A stretch of 64,000 bases of DNA, taken from NCBI RefSeq assembly GCF_020215645.1, contig NZ_CP084058.1, positions 6,076,001 through 6,140,000 on the forward strand. Reading direction: 5' to 3'. This DNA is from Nonomuraea gerenzanensis. GTDB lineage: Bacteria > Actinomycetota > Actinomycetes > Streptosporangiales > Streptosporangiaceae. The position numbers were made by a program, and so were the translations under genes. The notes beneath the pieces are model-generated. The model saw only the letters and a program-made list of their open reading frames with translations, ran no database searches and was not told the origin of the DNA. Shown piece by piece: positions 1 to 9,212 of this stretch; the stretch's first letter is position 1; the number at the start of each line of letters is the position of its first letter.

Positions 1-805
1 GCGGCCCGCCCGGATGGTCGAGGAACGGCCGCGCCGACAGGGCCGGGGCGTCGTCCAGCAGCCGTCGGGTGTAGCCCTCCTGGGGGGCGGCCAGCACCGA
101 GGACGTCGGGCCGCGCTCCACGACGCGGCCGTCCTTCATGACGACCAGCCGGTCCGAGCGGCCCGCCGCCACGCCGAGGTCGTGGGTGACGAGCAGGACG
201 GCGGTGCCGTACTCGGCGCGCAGGTCGTCGATGAGGTCGAGGATGCGCCGCTGCACGGTGACGTCGAGCGCGCTGGTCGGCTCGTCAGCGATGATCAGGC
301 TCGGCCGCAGGGCGATCGCGGCGGCGATGAGCACGCGCTGCCGCATGCCGCCGGACAGCTCGTGCGGGTACTGCCGGGCCCGCGTCTCCGGGTCGGGCAG
401 GCCGACGCGAGCGAGCAGGTCGAGCACGCGGGCGCGGATCTTGCGGCGGTCGCGCTCGCCGTGCACGCGCAGCACCTCGCCGATCTGGGCGCCGACGGTC
501 TTGACGGGGTCGAGGGAGTTGGCGGGGTCCTGCGGGACGAGGCCGATCCGGCTGCCGCGCACGGACCGCAGGCGGCGCTGCGACCAGCCCGCCAGGTCGG
601 CCTCGCCGAACAGGATCCGGCCCGCGTCCAGGGTGGCGTTGCCGGGCAGCAGCCCGATGAGGGCGTGGGCCGTGGTGGACTTGCCGGACCCCGACTCGCC
701 GACGACGGCCACGACCTCGCCCGGCTCGACCGACAGGGACACGCCGTGCACCGCCGGGCGGCCGTCGTAGGAGACCTTGAGGTCGTGCACCTCCAGCAGG
801 CTCAT
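1..805 (-). CDS. Opp/Dpp-type ABC transporter ATP-binding protein, C-terminus cut by window edge
   Basis: Cytoplasmic ATPase that would power uptake of a peptide, opine or metal-chelate type solute with the two permeases and binding protein upstream. The visible 268 residues contain a Walker A motif (GESGSGKST, about residues 36-44), the ABC signature LSGGMRQRV, a Walker B LIIADEPTSALD and a switch histidine in LLVTHDLGV. This is the pattern of the DppD/OppD family. The ATG overlaps the stop of the preceding permease by 4 bp (ATGA), so translation is probably coupled. The frame is open to position 1, so the C-terminus and any second ATPase gene lie outside the window. The family is clear; the substrate is not. 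Confidence 0.93.
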   Translation of the reverse strand, partial: MSLLEVHDLKVSYDGRPAVHGVSLSVEPGEVVAVVGESGSGKSTTAHALIGLLPGNATLDAGRILFGEADLAGWSQRRLRSVRGSRIGLVPQDPANSLDPVKTVGAQIGEVLRVHGERDRRKIRARVLDLLARVGLPDPETRARQYPHELSGGMRQRVLIAAAIALRPSLIIADEPTSALDVTVQRRILDLIDDLRAEYGTAVLLVTHDLGVAAGRSDRLVVMKDGRVVERGPTSSVLAAPQEGYTRRLLDDAPALSARPFLDHPGGP

Positions 806-1680
806 CCGCCTTCCCTTCCGATCGAGCGGCTGATACGTCCGGCGGCCAGCACCACGGCCACCACGACGCCGCCGGGCAGCGTGGTCAGCCACCACGAGGT
901 GGCCAGGTAGTTGCGCCCCTCGGCGATCAGCAGCCCCCATTCCGGGGTGGGCGGCTCGGCGCCGTAGCCGAGGAAGCCGAGCGTCGAGATGGCCAGGATG
1001 GCAGCGCCGAACTGCAGGGCGGCCAGCGCGACGACGGGGCCGAGCGAGTTGGGCAGCACGTGCCGCCACAGCACCGCGCCGAACCTGCCGCCGCTGCCGA
1101 AGGCGGCCTCCACGTAGTCGGTGCACCGCACCCGGACGACCTCGGCGCGGGCCAGCCGGGCGAAGGCCGCCACGGAGCCGATGCCGACCGCGATCGCCAC
1201 GTTCACCGTGCCGGGGCCGAGCAAGATGATCACGGTCAGGGCCAGGAGCAGGCCGGGCACCGACAGCAGCACGTCCACGACCCGCATGACCGCCGCGTCC
1301 GCCACGCCGCCGGCGGCGCCGGCCAGCAGGCCGAGCAGCGTGCCGAGCAGCAGGCCCACCCCGACGGCGACGAGCGCCCCCGACAGGGAGTGCACCGAGC
1401 CGTGCACCACCCGGGCGAAGACGTCCCGCCCGACCGCGTCGGTGCCGAACAGGTGCCCGGCGCCCGGCGGGCGCAGCTTGTCGGCGGGCACGCCGGCGAT
1501 CGGGTCGTACGCGGTGAACAAGCCCGGCACGACCGCCCAGAGCAGCACGAGCCCGACCACCAGCCAGGCCACCACCAGCCCGACGGGCACACGAGCCCTG
1601 GGCCGCCGCGCCACCCGCGCCGGGACCGACGCGCCGCCGCTCCCCACGCCGCCCGCGCCCGGGACAGACGCGCCCGTCAT
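802..1680 (-). CDS. ABC transporter permease, DppC/OppC type
   Basis: Inner-membrane permease subunit of the importer, 292 residues. A Pro/Gly-rich cytoplasmic N-terminus (about 1-30) precedes the first membrane helix (VPVGLVVAWLVVGLVLLW). The DppC-typical external segment HLFGTDAVGRDVFARV follows, then a cluster of hydrophobic helices. The EAA loop that contacts the ATPase is recognisable around YVEAAFGSGGRFGAVLWRHV. The start ATG overlaps the stop of the upstream permease (ATGA) and its own stop overlaps the ATPase start, so the order is binding protein, DppB, DppC, ATPase. Length and motif order are normal for the family. Confidence 0.92.
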   Translation of the reverse strand: MTGASVPGAGGVGSGGASVPARVARRPRARVPVGLVVAWLVVGLVLLWAVVPGLFTAYDPIAGVPADKLRPPGAGHLFGTDAVGRDVFARVVHGSVHSLSGALVAVGVGLLLGTLLGLLAGAAGGVADAAVMRVVDVLLSVPGLLLALTVIILLGPGTVNVAIAVGIGSVAAFARLARAEVVRVRCTDYVEAAFGSGGRFGAVLWRHVLPNSLGPVVALAALQFGAAILAISTLGFLGYGAEPPTPEWGLLIAEGRNYLATSWWLTTLPGGVVVAVVLAAGRISRSIGREGG

Positions 1681-2609
1681 GCCGCCGCTCCCTTCAGCCG
1701 GGGGTCGAGGATCGGGAACAGCACGTCCACCAGCAGGTTGACCAGCACGAACACGGCGGCGGCGAGCACCACGACGGCGAGCATCACCGGCGTGTCCTGC
1801 GCGTTGACGGCCTGCTCGGTCAGCCGCCCGATCCCGGCCCTGCCGAAGACGGTCTCGGTCACGACCGAGCCCGCGATCAGCTCGCCGAACGTCAGGCCGG
1901 CCACGGTGAGCGTCGGCAGCACGGCGTTGCGGGCCACGTGCCGCCACAGAATCCACCAGCGCGTGGCGCCCTTGGCCGCGACCACCGGCACGAACGGCTG
2001 CGCGTACACCTGGTCGATGGCGCGGGCCAGCACCTGCGCGATCGGCGCCGAGATCGGCACGGCCAGCGTCAGCACCGGCAGGACGAGCTGCTGCACCTCG
2101 CTGCCGCCGATCACCGGCACCAGCCGCAGCCGGAAGGAGAAGATCTGGATCAGCAGGATGCCCAGCCAGAACGCCGGCACCGAGATGAACAGCGACGGCA
2201 CCGACAGCAGCGCCCCGCGCAGCCAGGAGGCCGAGCTGTAGCTGGCCGCGAACGCGATGACCACGGCGATCAGCACGGCCAGCAGGAACGCCGCCGACGC
2301 CAGCCGGGCGGTCTCGGGCAGCGCCTCGGCCAGCCGCTCGACCACGGGCGTGCCGGTGTCGATCGAGTAACCGAAGCTGCCGGTCAGGAAGCCGAGCAGG
2401 GTGTGGGCGTAGTCGGCCAGGGGCGAGGCGCCGGCGTAGTACGCGCGGATCTCGGCGATCTGCTGCGGCGACAGGCCGAGCTCCGGGTTCTGGAACTTGA
2501 TCAGGATCGAGTCGCCGGGCAGGAGCTGCAGGAGCACGTAGCTCGCGGTGAAGGCGGCCCACAGCACGAGCGCGGCCTGCCCGGCGCGCGACAGCAGGTA
2601 CCGGGTCAC
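1677..2609 (-). CDS. ABC transporter permease, DppB/OppB type
   Basis: First membrane subunit of the importer, 310 residues. The N-terminus MTRYLLSRAGQAALVLWAAF with the following LPGDSI segment is the usual DppB opening. About six hydrophobic helices follow, and an EAA-type loop lies near AAKGATRWWILWRHVARNA. The chosen start is GTG, which overlaps the TGA of the binding-protein gene as GTGA; a longer frame runs upstream but only as a shadow of that gene. The protein ends in LFPILDPRLK, also typical. It is translationally coupled on both sides. Confidence 0.92.
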   Translation of the reverse strand: MTRYLLSRAGQAALVLWAAFTASYVLLQLLPGDSILIKFQNPELGLSPQQIAEIRAYYAGASPLADYAHTLLGFLTGSFGYSIDTGTPVVERLAEALPETARLASAAFLLAVLIAVVIAFAASYSSASWLRGALLSVPSLFISVPAFWLGILLIQIFSFRLRLVPVIGGSEVQQLVLPVLTLAVPISAPIAQVLARAIDQVYAQPFVPVVAAKGATRWWILWRHVARNAVLPTLTVAGLTFGELIAGSVVTETVFGRAGIGRLTEQAVNAQDTPVMLAVVVLAAAVFVLVNLLVDVLFPILDPRLKGAAA

Positions 2610-4231
2610 TGCCGGGCCTTCCACACCGAGTAGAACCACGGCCGGGCGACCGCCTCGAAGGCCACGCCGCGCACGTACGGGGCCGCGCCGTACACCTGGG
2701 GCTCCTCGAACAGCGGGATCGCGTAGCCCTGCTCGATCACGTACCGCTGGATCTCGGCGACCTTGGCGTTGCGCTTGGTCACATCGGGCTCGGCGGACTC
2801 CTCCTCCAGCAGCCGGTCCAGCTTCTCGTCGTCGGACAGGATGACGTCGCGGTTCTCGCTGTGGAAGTGGCTCTTGATCACGTCCTGGTCGGCGCGGCCG
2901 ACCATGCCGTGCTGGATGGCGGTCTTCTCGGCGTCCTTGATGTCGACGGCCTGGGTGCCGGCGTCGGCGGGGCGGATCTCCAGCTTGACGCCGAGCTTCG
3001 TCCACTGCTGGGCGACGAGCTCGAGGGTCTGCTTGGACAGCGGCTGCGGGCCCGAGACGAACACGCCGAGCCGCAGCTGCTTGCCGTCCTTGACGCGGAC
3101 GCCGTCGGCGCCGCGGGCCCAGCCCGCCTGGTCGAGCAGCGCGTTCGCCTTGGCCGGGTCGTGGACGAGCTCCTTGGACAGGTCCACGTAGCCCTGCGCG
3201 AGGTGGCTGAGCACGGAGGTGGCGACCGGGTAGCTCGGGGTGAAGAGGGTGTCGACGATCTCCTTCGCGTTGGTGCCGAGCCGCAGCGCCGTGCGGACGT
3301 TCACGTCCTTGATGAGGCTGTTGCCGGGCCGCAGGTAGAGGCCGTTGTTCACGCCGCGCGTGGGCTCGGCGTAGATGGTGAAGCCGGCGTCCTTGACGGT
3401 CTGCTCGTCGTACGCCTGCACGTACCGCACCATGTCGGCCTGGCCGGAGGTGAGCGCGCCGACGCGCACGTTGTCCTCCGGCGTGACGATGATCTTGATT
3501 TCGTCGAGGTACGCGCGGCCCTGATGCTTCGACGACGGCGGCGCCCAGTTGTAGTCCTTCCTGGCGACCAGGTCCACCTCCTTGTCGACGACCTGGCGCC
3601 GCACGGTGAACGGGCCGGAGCCGACGATGTTCTTGAGCTGGCACTGCTGCTCGTACGGCAGCGAGATCGTCTTCTTCGACACCAGGCCCGCGCCGATCAC
3701 GGAGGTGCCCTGGAGGAAGCCGGGCGACGGCTTGTCGAAGTGGAAGCGCACAGTGAGCGGGTCGAGCACCTCGCTGCGCTCGTAGTTGTTGACGAACTCG
3801 GCGACGGGCAGCTTGAGCTTGTCGTCGCCGAGGCCGTACACGTCGAAGTTGGCGGCGACGGCGTCGGCGTCCAGTTTGGTGCCGTCGCTGAACGTCACGC
3901 CGTCGCGTAGGTGGAAGGTGTACTCGGTGGCATCCTCGTTGATCTCCCACTTGGTGGCGATCCACGGCTCGATCTCGAGCGTCTCCGGGTTCTGCCAGGT
4001 GAGCTTGTCAGTGATCTGGTTGAGGATGCCGCCATTGGGATAGAAGCCGGCGGCGGGCAGGTAGAGGCACGTGGGCGGCTGATGCTCCAGGTAGGTGAGC
4101 GTGCCGCCCTGCACGGGCGTGCCGTTGTCGCCGGACGCCGGCCCGGCGACTCCCCCGGCGCCGCCACAGGCGCCGAGGAGGCCCACGAGGGTGAGCGTGA
4201 CGACGGTGCGCAGCGGTCTGGATGGAGACAT
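2606..4231 (-). CDS. family 5 extracellular solute-binding lipoprotein of ABC importer
   Basis: Substrate-binding protein, 541 residues, exported and probably lipid-anchored. The N-terminus has basic residues, a hydrophobic stretch and a lipobox ending LLGAC at about residue 22. The mature part carries family-5 binding-protein landmarks: GGTLTYLEHQ near the start, ITDKLTWQNPETLEIEPWIA, and WEINEDATEYTFHLRDGVTFSDG. The start was placed at the ATG preceded by AAGGG about 10 bases upstream rather than at ATGs further out. It resembles the TIGR04028-type branch from memory (PNGG and LYLPAAGFYP features), which is tentative. An AT-richer promoter region lies just upstream. Confidence 0.9.
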   Translation of the reverse strand: MSPSRPLRTVVTLTLVGLLGACGGAGGVAGPASGDNGTPVQGGTLTYLEHQPPTCLYLPAAGFYPNGGILNQITDKLTWQNPETLEIEPWIATKWEINEDATEYTFHLRDGVTFSDGTKLDADAVAANFDVYGLGDDKLKLPVAEFVNNYERSEVLDPLTVRFHFDKPSPGFLQGTSVIGAGLVSKKTISLPYEQQCQLKNIVGSGPFTVRRQVVDKEVDLVARKDYNWAPPSSKHQGRAYLDEIKIIVTPEDNVRVGALTSGQADMVRYVQAYDEQTVKDAGFTIYAEPTRGVNNGLYLRPGNSLIKDVNVRTALRLGTNAKEIVDTLFTPSYPVATSVLSHLAQGYVDLSKELVHDPAKANALLDQAGWARGADGVRVKDGKQLRLGVFVSGPQPLSKQTLELVAQQWTKLGVKLEIRPADAGTQAVDIKDAEKTAIQHGMVGRADQDVIKSHFHSENRDVILSDDEKLDRLLEEESAEPDVTKRNAKVAEIQRYVIEQGYAIPLFEEPQVYGAAPYVRGVAFEAVARPWFYSVWKARQ

Positions 4232-4262
4232 GGGGGTACTGCCCTTCATGAACGTCTGGAAG

Positions 4263-4286
4263 CTAAACCAGCTTAACCTACCTAAA
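4263..4286 (-). promoter_or_regulatory. possible DtxR/IdeR-type metal box in promoter of ABC importer operon
   Basis: In otherwise GC-rich DNA this short AT-rich stretch reads, on the operon strand, TAGGTTAAGCT followed by GGTTTAG. The first half differs by one base from the left part of the DtxR/IdeR consensus (TAGGTTAGGCT); the second half matches poorly. It lies about 30-55 bases upstream of the binding-protein start, where an operator would sit. This could be chance. Confidence 0.3.
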
Positions 4287-4433
4287 TAGTAGAAAATCAA
4301 GTCGGGGCCTTCGGAACGGATCGAGCGGGTGCGTGACTAGTACTGCGACCCGAAACGATCACCGGGTCGGCGTGCAGGGTGGCCCTGCCGGTTGGGTGAG
4401 CTGATCACGTTCGATCGGCGTTCGGAGGGCCCG

Positions 4434-4815
4434 GTGACGCAACCGGTCAAGGTCCGCAGGCTCACGGACCCAGAAGGGCAGAAGCTGCAACGGATTGTCC
4501 GGCGCGGCACGATGAGCACGGTGCGCCATCGGCGGGCGATGATCCTGCTCGCCTCGGCCGCGGCAACACCGTGGCGGTGATTGCCCGGCTGGTACAGGCC
4601 GATGAGGACACGGTCCGCGAGGTGATCCACCGCTTCAACGAGATCGGGCTGGCCTGCGTGGACCCTCAGTGGGCGGGAGGCCGCACTGCGCCTGCTCAGT
4701 CCTGACGACGAAGACTTCGTCGCAAGGGCGGCCACCACCCGCCCCGCCAAGCTCGGCCAGCCCTTCACCCGCTGGTCCAGACCCACCGGCACACTGCCGA
4801 ACCCCGCCCGAGCAC
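4434..4815 (+). pseudogene. decayed IS630-family transposase (N-terminal helix-turn-helix part)
   Basis: Conceptual translation from a GTG start gives an IS630-like N-terminus (VTQPVKVRRLTDPEGQKLQR). After a one-base loss near 4557 it continues in another frame as NTVAVIARLVQADEDTVREV. After a second shift near 4678 it continues as LRLLSPDDEDFVARAATTRP. Homology-like sequence fades after the TRWS segment, so the DDE catalytic domain is missing. At least two frameshifts plus truncation mean it cannot make transposase. No terminal inverted repeats were convincingly seen. Confidence 0.75.
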
Positions 4816-5471
4816 GCAACCATGCCGTATCACCTCAGACCTTGATCCTCTGTACGTCCCACTGACGTATTCGTGGCACGACTCACTGACATCGGACGGC
4901 AAAACGACACGTCCCAGAGCAAGCGGCATACGTCAGTACATGGCAATCTCGCCACAGGCCGGCAGTAGCTTGATCTCTACAAAAGCCCTGCATCAGGCAG
5001 CAAGAACAAGAAAAAGTGAGGTTCGTATGAACCGAACGTCTGGGCGATCAGCTGGTCCTAGGAAGCACCCGTCGTCGCACTGAACTTCGTGAAGCGACAA
5101 CGCCCTGACCAGCGCACTGACGCCTCGTGGCAATCCAGCACCGGCAGTTTCATGGCAATTCGCACCAGCTACGACAAGCGCTGGCTTCCGAACAGCAGCG
5201 GCGCGAAACGGCCATCACTGGAGCCGCCGTGGCCGAGCAGGACACCACCCGCCTCTGCACTCATGCCACAGTCGGGTGGCGGCGACGTGCTCTTGGCGAT
5301 CAGGGTGCCGATCTGGCTGGTCAGGCCGGGGCTGGTGAGGCATTGCAGGGGCTGAGGACGTAGGTAGAGCCAGAGAATGGTGGCCTTGCCGCTGGTGAAT
5401 GGGCCGCTTGGTGTGGCGGCTTGACCGACTGGGCCGGTCGCATACGCCCAGAACTTCGCGACCCATGATCG
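4816..5471. other. intergenic region without a recognisable gene
   Basis: About 650 bases between the transposase relic and the response-regulator gene. Short open frames exist on both strands (for example an 18-codon frame starting at 5027 and longer ones between 5089 and 5466), but none has recognisable domain sequence or a convincing ribosome-binding site. The 4860-5030 stretch is less GC-rich than its surroundings, as old insertion DNA or a promoter region may be. Confidence 0.4.
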
Positions 5472-6131
5472 TTAGGTGGCTCCGGTGCGTACCAGGCCGC
5501 TCTCGTAGGCGAAGACCACGGCTTGGACACGGTCGCGTAGGCCGAGTTTGGCCAGCACGCGGCTGACATGAGTTTTGACGGTGCCCTCGGACAGAAAGAG
5601 GATGCCGGCGATCTCGGTGTTGGACAGGCCGCGGGCGATGAGGCTCAGCACCTCGCGTTCGCGTTCGGTCAGGGCGTCGAGCCCGGCGGCGGGTACGGGC
5701 TGGGCAACGCCGATGCCGACGTAGCGTTCGAGGAGGCGGCGGGTCACGCTGGGCGCGACGACAGCGTCGCCGCGTGCGACCACACGGATGGCCGAGAGCA
5801 GGTCGGGGGCGAGGGTGTCCTTGAGGAGGAATCCGCTGGCACCGGCATGGAGGGCGGCGTAGACGTACTCGTCGAGGTCGAAGGTCGTCAGGATCAGCAC
5901 CCGGATCCGGTCGGTTCCAGCGCAGATGCGGCGGGTCGCCTCGACGCCGTCGACCTCGGGCATCCGGACGTCCATGAGCACGATGTCGGGCTGGAGTTCG
6001 AGGGCCAGCTCCGCGGCCTGCGCGCCGTCGGCTGCCTCGCCGACGACCTGCATGTCGTCGGCGTTGTCGAGGATCATGCGGAAGCCGGTACGGACGAGGG
6101 CCTGGTCGTCGGCGAGGAGTATGCGGATCAT
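5472..6131 (-). CDS. NarL/LuxR-family two-component response regulator
   Basis: DNA-binding response regulator, 219 residues. The receiver domain (about 1-120) has the acidic pair LLADDQ at the start, phospho-acceptor Asp54 in VLMDVRMPEVDG and the conserved Lys in FLLKD. A LuxR-type helix-turn-helix (about 150-205) contains LTEREREVLSLIARGLSNTEI and GTVKTHV. It overlaps the stop of the histidine kinase gene by 4 bp (ATGA), so the two form one operon. The neighbouring plus-strand hydrolase/efflux genes, divergent from the kinase, are the obvious candidate targets; this is inference from position. Confidence 0.95.
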   Translation of the reverse strand: MIRILLADDQALVRTGFRMILDNADDMQVVGEAADGAQAAELALELQPDIVLMDVRMPEVDGVEATRRICAGTDRIRVLILTTFDLDEYVYAALHAGASGFLLKDTLAPDLLSAIRVVARGDAVVAPSVTRRLLERYVGIGVAQPVPAAGLDALTEREREVLSLIARGLSNTEIAGILFLSEGTVKTHVSRVLAKLGLRDRVQAVVFAYESGLVRTGAT

Positions 6132-7405
6132 GCGGCGGGTCCCTGGATCGGCAGTGCTGCGCGCACCGTGAAGCCCCCCCGAGGTTCGGGGCCGGCCGCG
6201 AAGGTGCCGCCGAGGAGTTTGACGCGCTCGCGCATGCCGCGCAGGCCGTTGCCGCCGTCGGTGATCGTGGCTCTGCCGCAGCCGGTGTCGCTGATCTCGA
6301 TGCCGATCTCCGTGTCGCGGTAGGTGAGGACGACGCTGGCGGTGGCGCCCGTTCCGGCGTGTTTCATGGTGTTGGTCAAGGATTCCTGCACGATGCGGTA
6401 GGCCGACAGATCCATGGTCGTGGGCAGGGGCACGGGTGAGCCCTCGACGTGCAGCCGTACCGGCGTGCCTGCCTCGTTGACCTGCACGAGCAGGGTGGGC
6501 AGGTGTGCGAGGCCGGGCTGCGGATGCCAGGCGTCGTCCACCTCGCCGACCGCGGCGAGCACGCGGCGCATGTCGGCGAGGGAGGCGCGGCCGGTGCTGA
6601 CGATCGTGTCCAGCGCGGTGCGGGTGCCGGCCGGGTCGTTGTCGAGCGCGGCGGCGCCGCCTTGGGCCTGGATCACCATGAGGGACAGGCCGTGGGCCAC
6701 GACGTCGTGCAGTTCGCGGCTGATCCGGGCGCGTTCGGCGGCCACGGCGAGCGCGGCCTGCTGGTCGCGCTCGCGTTCGAGGTCTCGGGCGTGGGCGTGG
6801 AGTTCGTCGAGGTAGGCGCGGCGGCTGCGGGCGCCGGAGCCAATGGCCCAGGAGGCGATGAGGGCCGAACCGAGTACGGACAGGCCGCTCCAGATGTCGG
6901 CCGAGGCCTGGTGGTGGACTCGCATGACCTCCTTCGGCCCGGATGGGCTGCCGAGGCCGGGACCGGTGGAGAGCACTTCGGCCGGGCCGGGTAGCGGGCG
7001 TTCGCCGTACAGGCTCCATCCGGTGGTCAGGAGCAGGACGCAGGTCAGGGCCGCGAGTGAGATGAGCCGCGGGTAGCGGGTGGCGACGGTGCAGAGCAGG
7101 ACCAGCACGCTCAGGTCGATGATCATGAGGGGTGCGGCCTCCGCCACGTGCACCCCAACGGCCAGCACGCAGGCGGCGAGCATCGGCAGCGGCCATCGCC
7201 GACGGAGCGCGACGCCTGAGGCGCCGAGCGCAGTCGCCGCCCACCACAGGGCGAGTTGTGCGTCTTGTCCGGCGACAGGGGTACCCGCGGTGTTGCCCAC
7301 GATCGCGTTCGGGGCGTTGACCAGCACGCAGATCGCGAGCAGCACGGCGGCCAGTGCCGCGTCCCGCAGCGTCGGCGAGCGTGGCCACGCGCGAAGAGCC
7401 GTCAT
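6128..7405 (-). CDS. membrane sensor histidine kinase, HisKA_3 type
   Basis: Sensor kinase of 425 residues, partner of the adjacent response regulator. The N-terminal half has about five hydrophobic helices (LAAVLLAICVLV, LALWWAATALGA, AACVLAVGVHV, LISLAALTCVLLL and a helix near 170-188) with little extracellular sequence. A short coiled linker (about 195-222) leads to the dimerisation/phosphotransfer helix with RISRELHDVVAHGL, His233 being the likely phosphorylated residue. The C-terminal ATPase domain shows YRIVQESLTNTMKHA and the G-box DTGCG followed by GNGLRGMRERV. With few exposed loops it may sense membrane or cell-envelope stress, as such kinases near MacB-type pumps often do; this is inference. 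Confidence 0.94.
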   Translation of the reverse strand: MTALRAWPRSPTLRDAALAAVLLAICVLVNAPNAIVGNTAGTPVAGQDAQLALWWAATALGASGVALRRRWPLPMLAACVLAVGVHVAEAAPLMIIDLSVLVLLCTVATRYPRLISLAALTCVLLLTTGWSLYGERPLPGPAEVLSTGPGLGSPSGPKEVMRVHHQASADIWSGLSVLGSALIASWAIGSGARSRRAYLDELHAHARDLERERDQQAALAVAAERARISRELHDVVAHGLSLMVIQAQGGAAALDNDPAGTRTALDTIVSTGRASLADMRRVLAAVGEVDDAWHPQPGLAHLPTLLVQVNEAGTPVRLHVEGSPVPLPTTMDLSAYRIVQESLTNTMKHAGTGATASVVLTYRDTEIGIEISDTGCGRATITDGGNGLRGMRERVKLLGGTFAAGPEPRGGFTVRAALPIQGPAA

Positions 7406-7551
7406 AGTCCTGTGAGCTTATGGCCAGGCGCGATGCGCCCGCGTCTGTCGTAAGACTGATGCGGCGGCGCCCGGCTACATCCGCGGACAGATGCGCGCGT
7501 ATGGCTGCGGGCGGACGCGGGTGCACGACCGCGGCCAGCAAGGTGGGCCGC

Positions 7552-9120
7552 ATGACTGAACGTGGATCTCTGACCGGCCGCGCGGTCGCCGCCGCGACCG
7601 CCGGCGCCGTCACCTTGACTGCGCTGATCGCAGGCTCGCCCGGCGCGACGGCCGCGAGTGGACAGGACCTGGCCTCGGTGAGATGGCGGTCCTGTCCCGC
7701 CTATTCCGACGACGTGATTCGTACCCTCGCCGTCACCGACGGGCAACGGCGGAAGTTCCGTGCGCTGCTGGGCCGGATGGAGTGCGGAACCGTCAGCGTT
7801 CCGCTGGACTACCGCAAACCACGCGGACGGCAGATCACCATCGCGATCACCCGGGTCAAGGCCGTCGACCGCAAGCGCCGGCTGGGCAGTCTGGCGCTCA
7901 ACCCGGGCGGGCCAGGCGCCTCCGGATATCTGTTCCCCTTGCAGATCGCCTCGATGGACCAGGCGAACGCCCGCCTCAACGAGCGTTACGACCTGATCGG
8001 CTTCGACCCGCGAGGGGTCGGCTACAGCACCAAGGCGGACTGCCCGGCTCCGCAGGGCCAGGGCGTGCCGCCCGAGCCTGGACCGCTGCCGAAGGAGACG
8101 GCCAAGCTCATCCACGACAGCGGAGTCGCGGCGAACAAGGCGTGCGGGGACTTCGATCCCGCCTTCCTCGGCCAGCTCACCACCCTGAACTCGGCCCGCG
8201 ACCTGGACCGGGTGCGGATCGCGCTGGGCGAGCGCAAGCTCAGCTACCTGGGCATCTCCTGGGGCACCTGGCTCGGCGCGGTCTACCGCAGCACGTTCCC
8301 CGGCAGCGTCGGACGCATGTTCCTGGACAGCGTGGCGCCGGTGAACTTCCGGCTGGACGACTTCGAGGACGGCCACGCCGCGGGCACCGAGCGCCACTTC
8401 GCGCGGATGGCGGCCTGGATCGCCAAGCGCGACGGCACCTACGGCCTCGGCAGCACCGTCAAGCAGGTGCGGGCCACGGTACTGGCGCTCGGCCGCGCCT
8501 ACGATGAGACCCCGAGGCACTACAGCGACTGGGAGATGGTCGCCGATGGCGCCACGGTCGCCATACTCGCCATCCAGAGCGCACCCGACTGGCCGCAGGT
8601 CGCCCAGGCGTTCAAGGAGATGCGGGAGGAGAGCGACACCGCGCCTCCCGCCCTGAAGAAGCTCCTCGGGCAGGGCGCTCTGCAGCGCCCACCGGCCGGA
8701 GCCCCGGAGCGGTTCAACGCGACCGCCGGCCAGGCCGTCTTCTGCAACGAGGACCCCAGCCGGCTCGGTTTCTCCGACGCCTGGGCCACCTACGAGCGAC
8801 GGCTCAAGCGTAATCCGATCACCGGGCGGGCCAGCCGCTTCTCCGCCCAGTGCGCGGGCTGGCCGCTGCCGGTGCAGAAGATCAAGGTGCGCCGCGGCGG
8901 CGGGTCGCTGGTGCTGGCCGGACACCGCTACGAAGCGGTCTCCCTGTACGAGTGGACCAAGCAGATGCACGCCGCCATCGGCGGGACCATCTACACCGTC
9001 GCCGATGACGTGCACGGGTCCGTCATGCGCGTGCCGGACTGCGCTGCCGAAGCCGTGTCGTACTTCAACACCGGCCGCATCGACCGCGGCTGCGACGGCA
9101 CCGCCGTGCCCGCGAAATAG
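7552..9120 (+). CDS. exported alpha/beta-hydrolase, tripeptidyl-aminopeptidase-like (S33 family)
   Basis: Secreted serine hydrolase of 522 residues. The start is the ATG after AAGGTGGG; an N-terminal hydrophobic segment (about 10-35) ending near ATAASG looks like a signal peptide. The alpha/beta-hydrolase core shows the oxyanion-hole motif LNPGGPGASG, then GFDPRGVGYST, and the nucleophile elbow GISWGTWLG with Ser236. A C-terminal region with paired cysteines holds a likely catalytic His488 (DDVHGSVM). The usual acid in GxxDxxTP is not visible: the equivalent reads GHRYEAVS, so Glu461 or another residue would have to substitute. It lies upstream of the lipoprotein/efflux genes on the same strand and probably cleaves peptides outside the cell. 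Confidence 0.85.
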   Translation: MTERGSLTGRAVAAATAGAVTLTALIAGSPGATAASGQDLASVRWRSCPAYSDDVIRTLAVTDGQRRKFRALLGRMECGTVSVPLDYRKPRGRQITIAITRVKAVDRKRRLGSLALNPGGPGASGYLFPLQIASMDQANARLNERYDLIGFDPRGVGYSTKADCPAPQGQGVPPEPGPLPKETAKLIHDSGVAANKACGDFDPAFLGQLTTLNSARDLDRVRIALGERKLSYLGISWGTWLGAVYRSTFPGSVGRMFLDSVAPVNFRLDDFEDGHAAGTERHFARMAAWIAKRDGTYGLGSTVKQVRATVLALGRAYDETPRHYSDWEMVADGATVAILAIQSAPDWPQVAQAFKEMREESDTAPPALKKLLGQGALQRPPAGAPERFNATAGQAVFCNEDPSRLGFSDAWATYERRLKRNPITGRASRFSAQCAGWPLPVQKIKVRRGGGSLVLAGHRYEAVSLYEWTKQMHAAIGGTIYTVADDVHGSVMRVPDCAAEAVSYFNTGRIDRGCDGTAVPAK

Positions 9121-9212
9121 CCGGCGCAGCCCTCGCTCTGTCGCCGGGGCGGCCACGGCATGTGCCGTCCTGGAGCGGGGCCCATATCCACCTGCACACG
9201 ATGGAGAACGAC

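Noticed and set aside
14..910. Long plus-strand open frame at the left edge rich in Arg, Ala and Gly
   Set aside because: It is the antisense shadow of the ABC ATP-binding gene, whose minus-strand frame has all ATPase motifs.
5089..5355. Open frames of 78-88 codons in the gap before the response regulator
   Set aside because: Overlapping frames on both strands, none with domain-like sequence or a convincing start signal.
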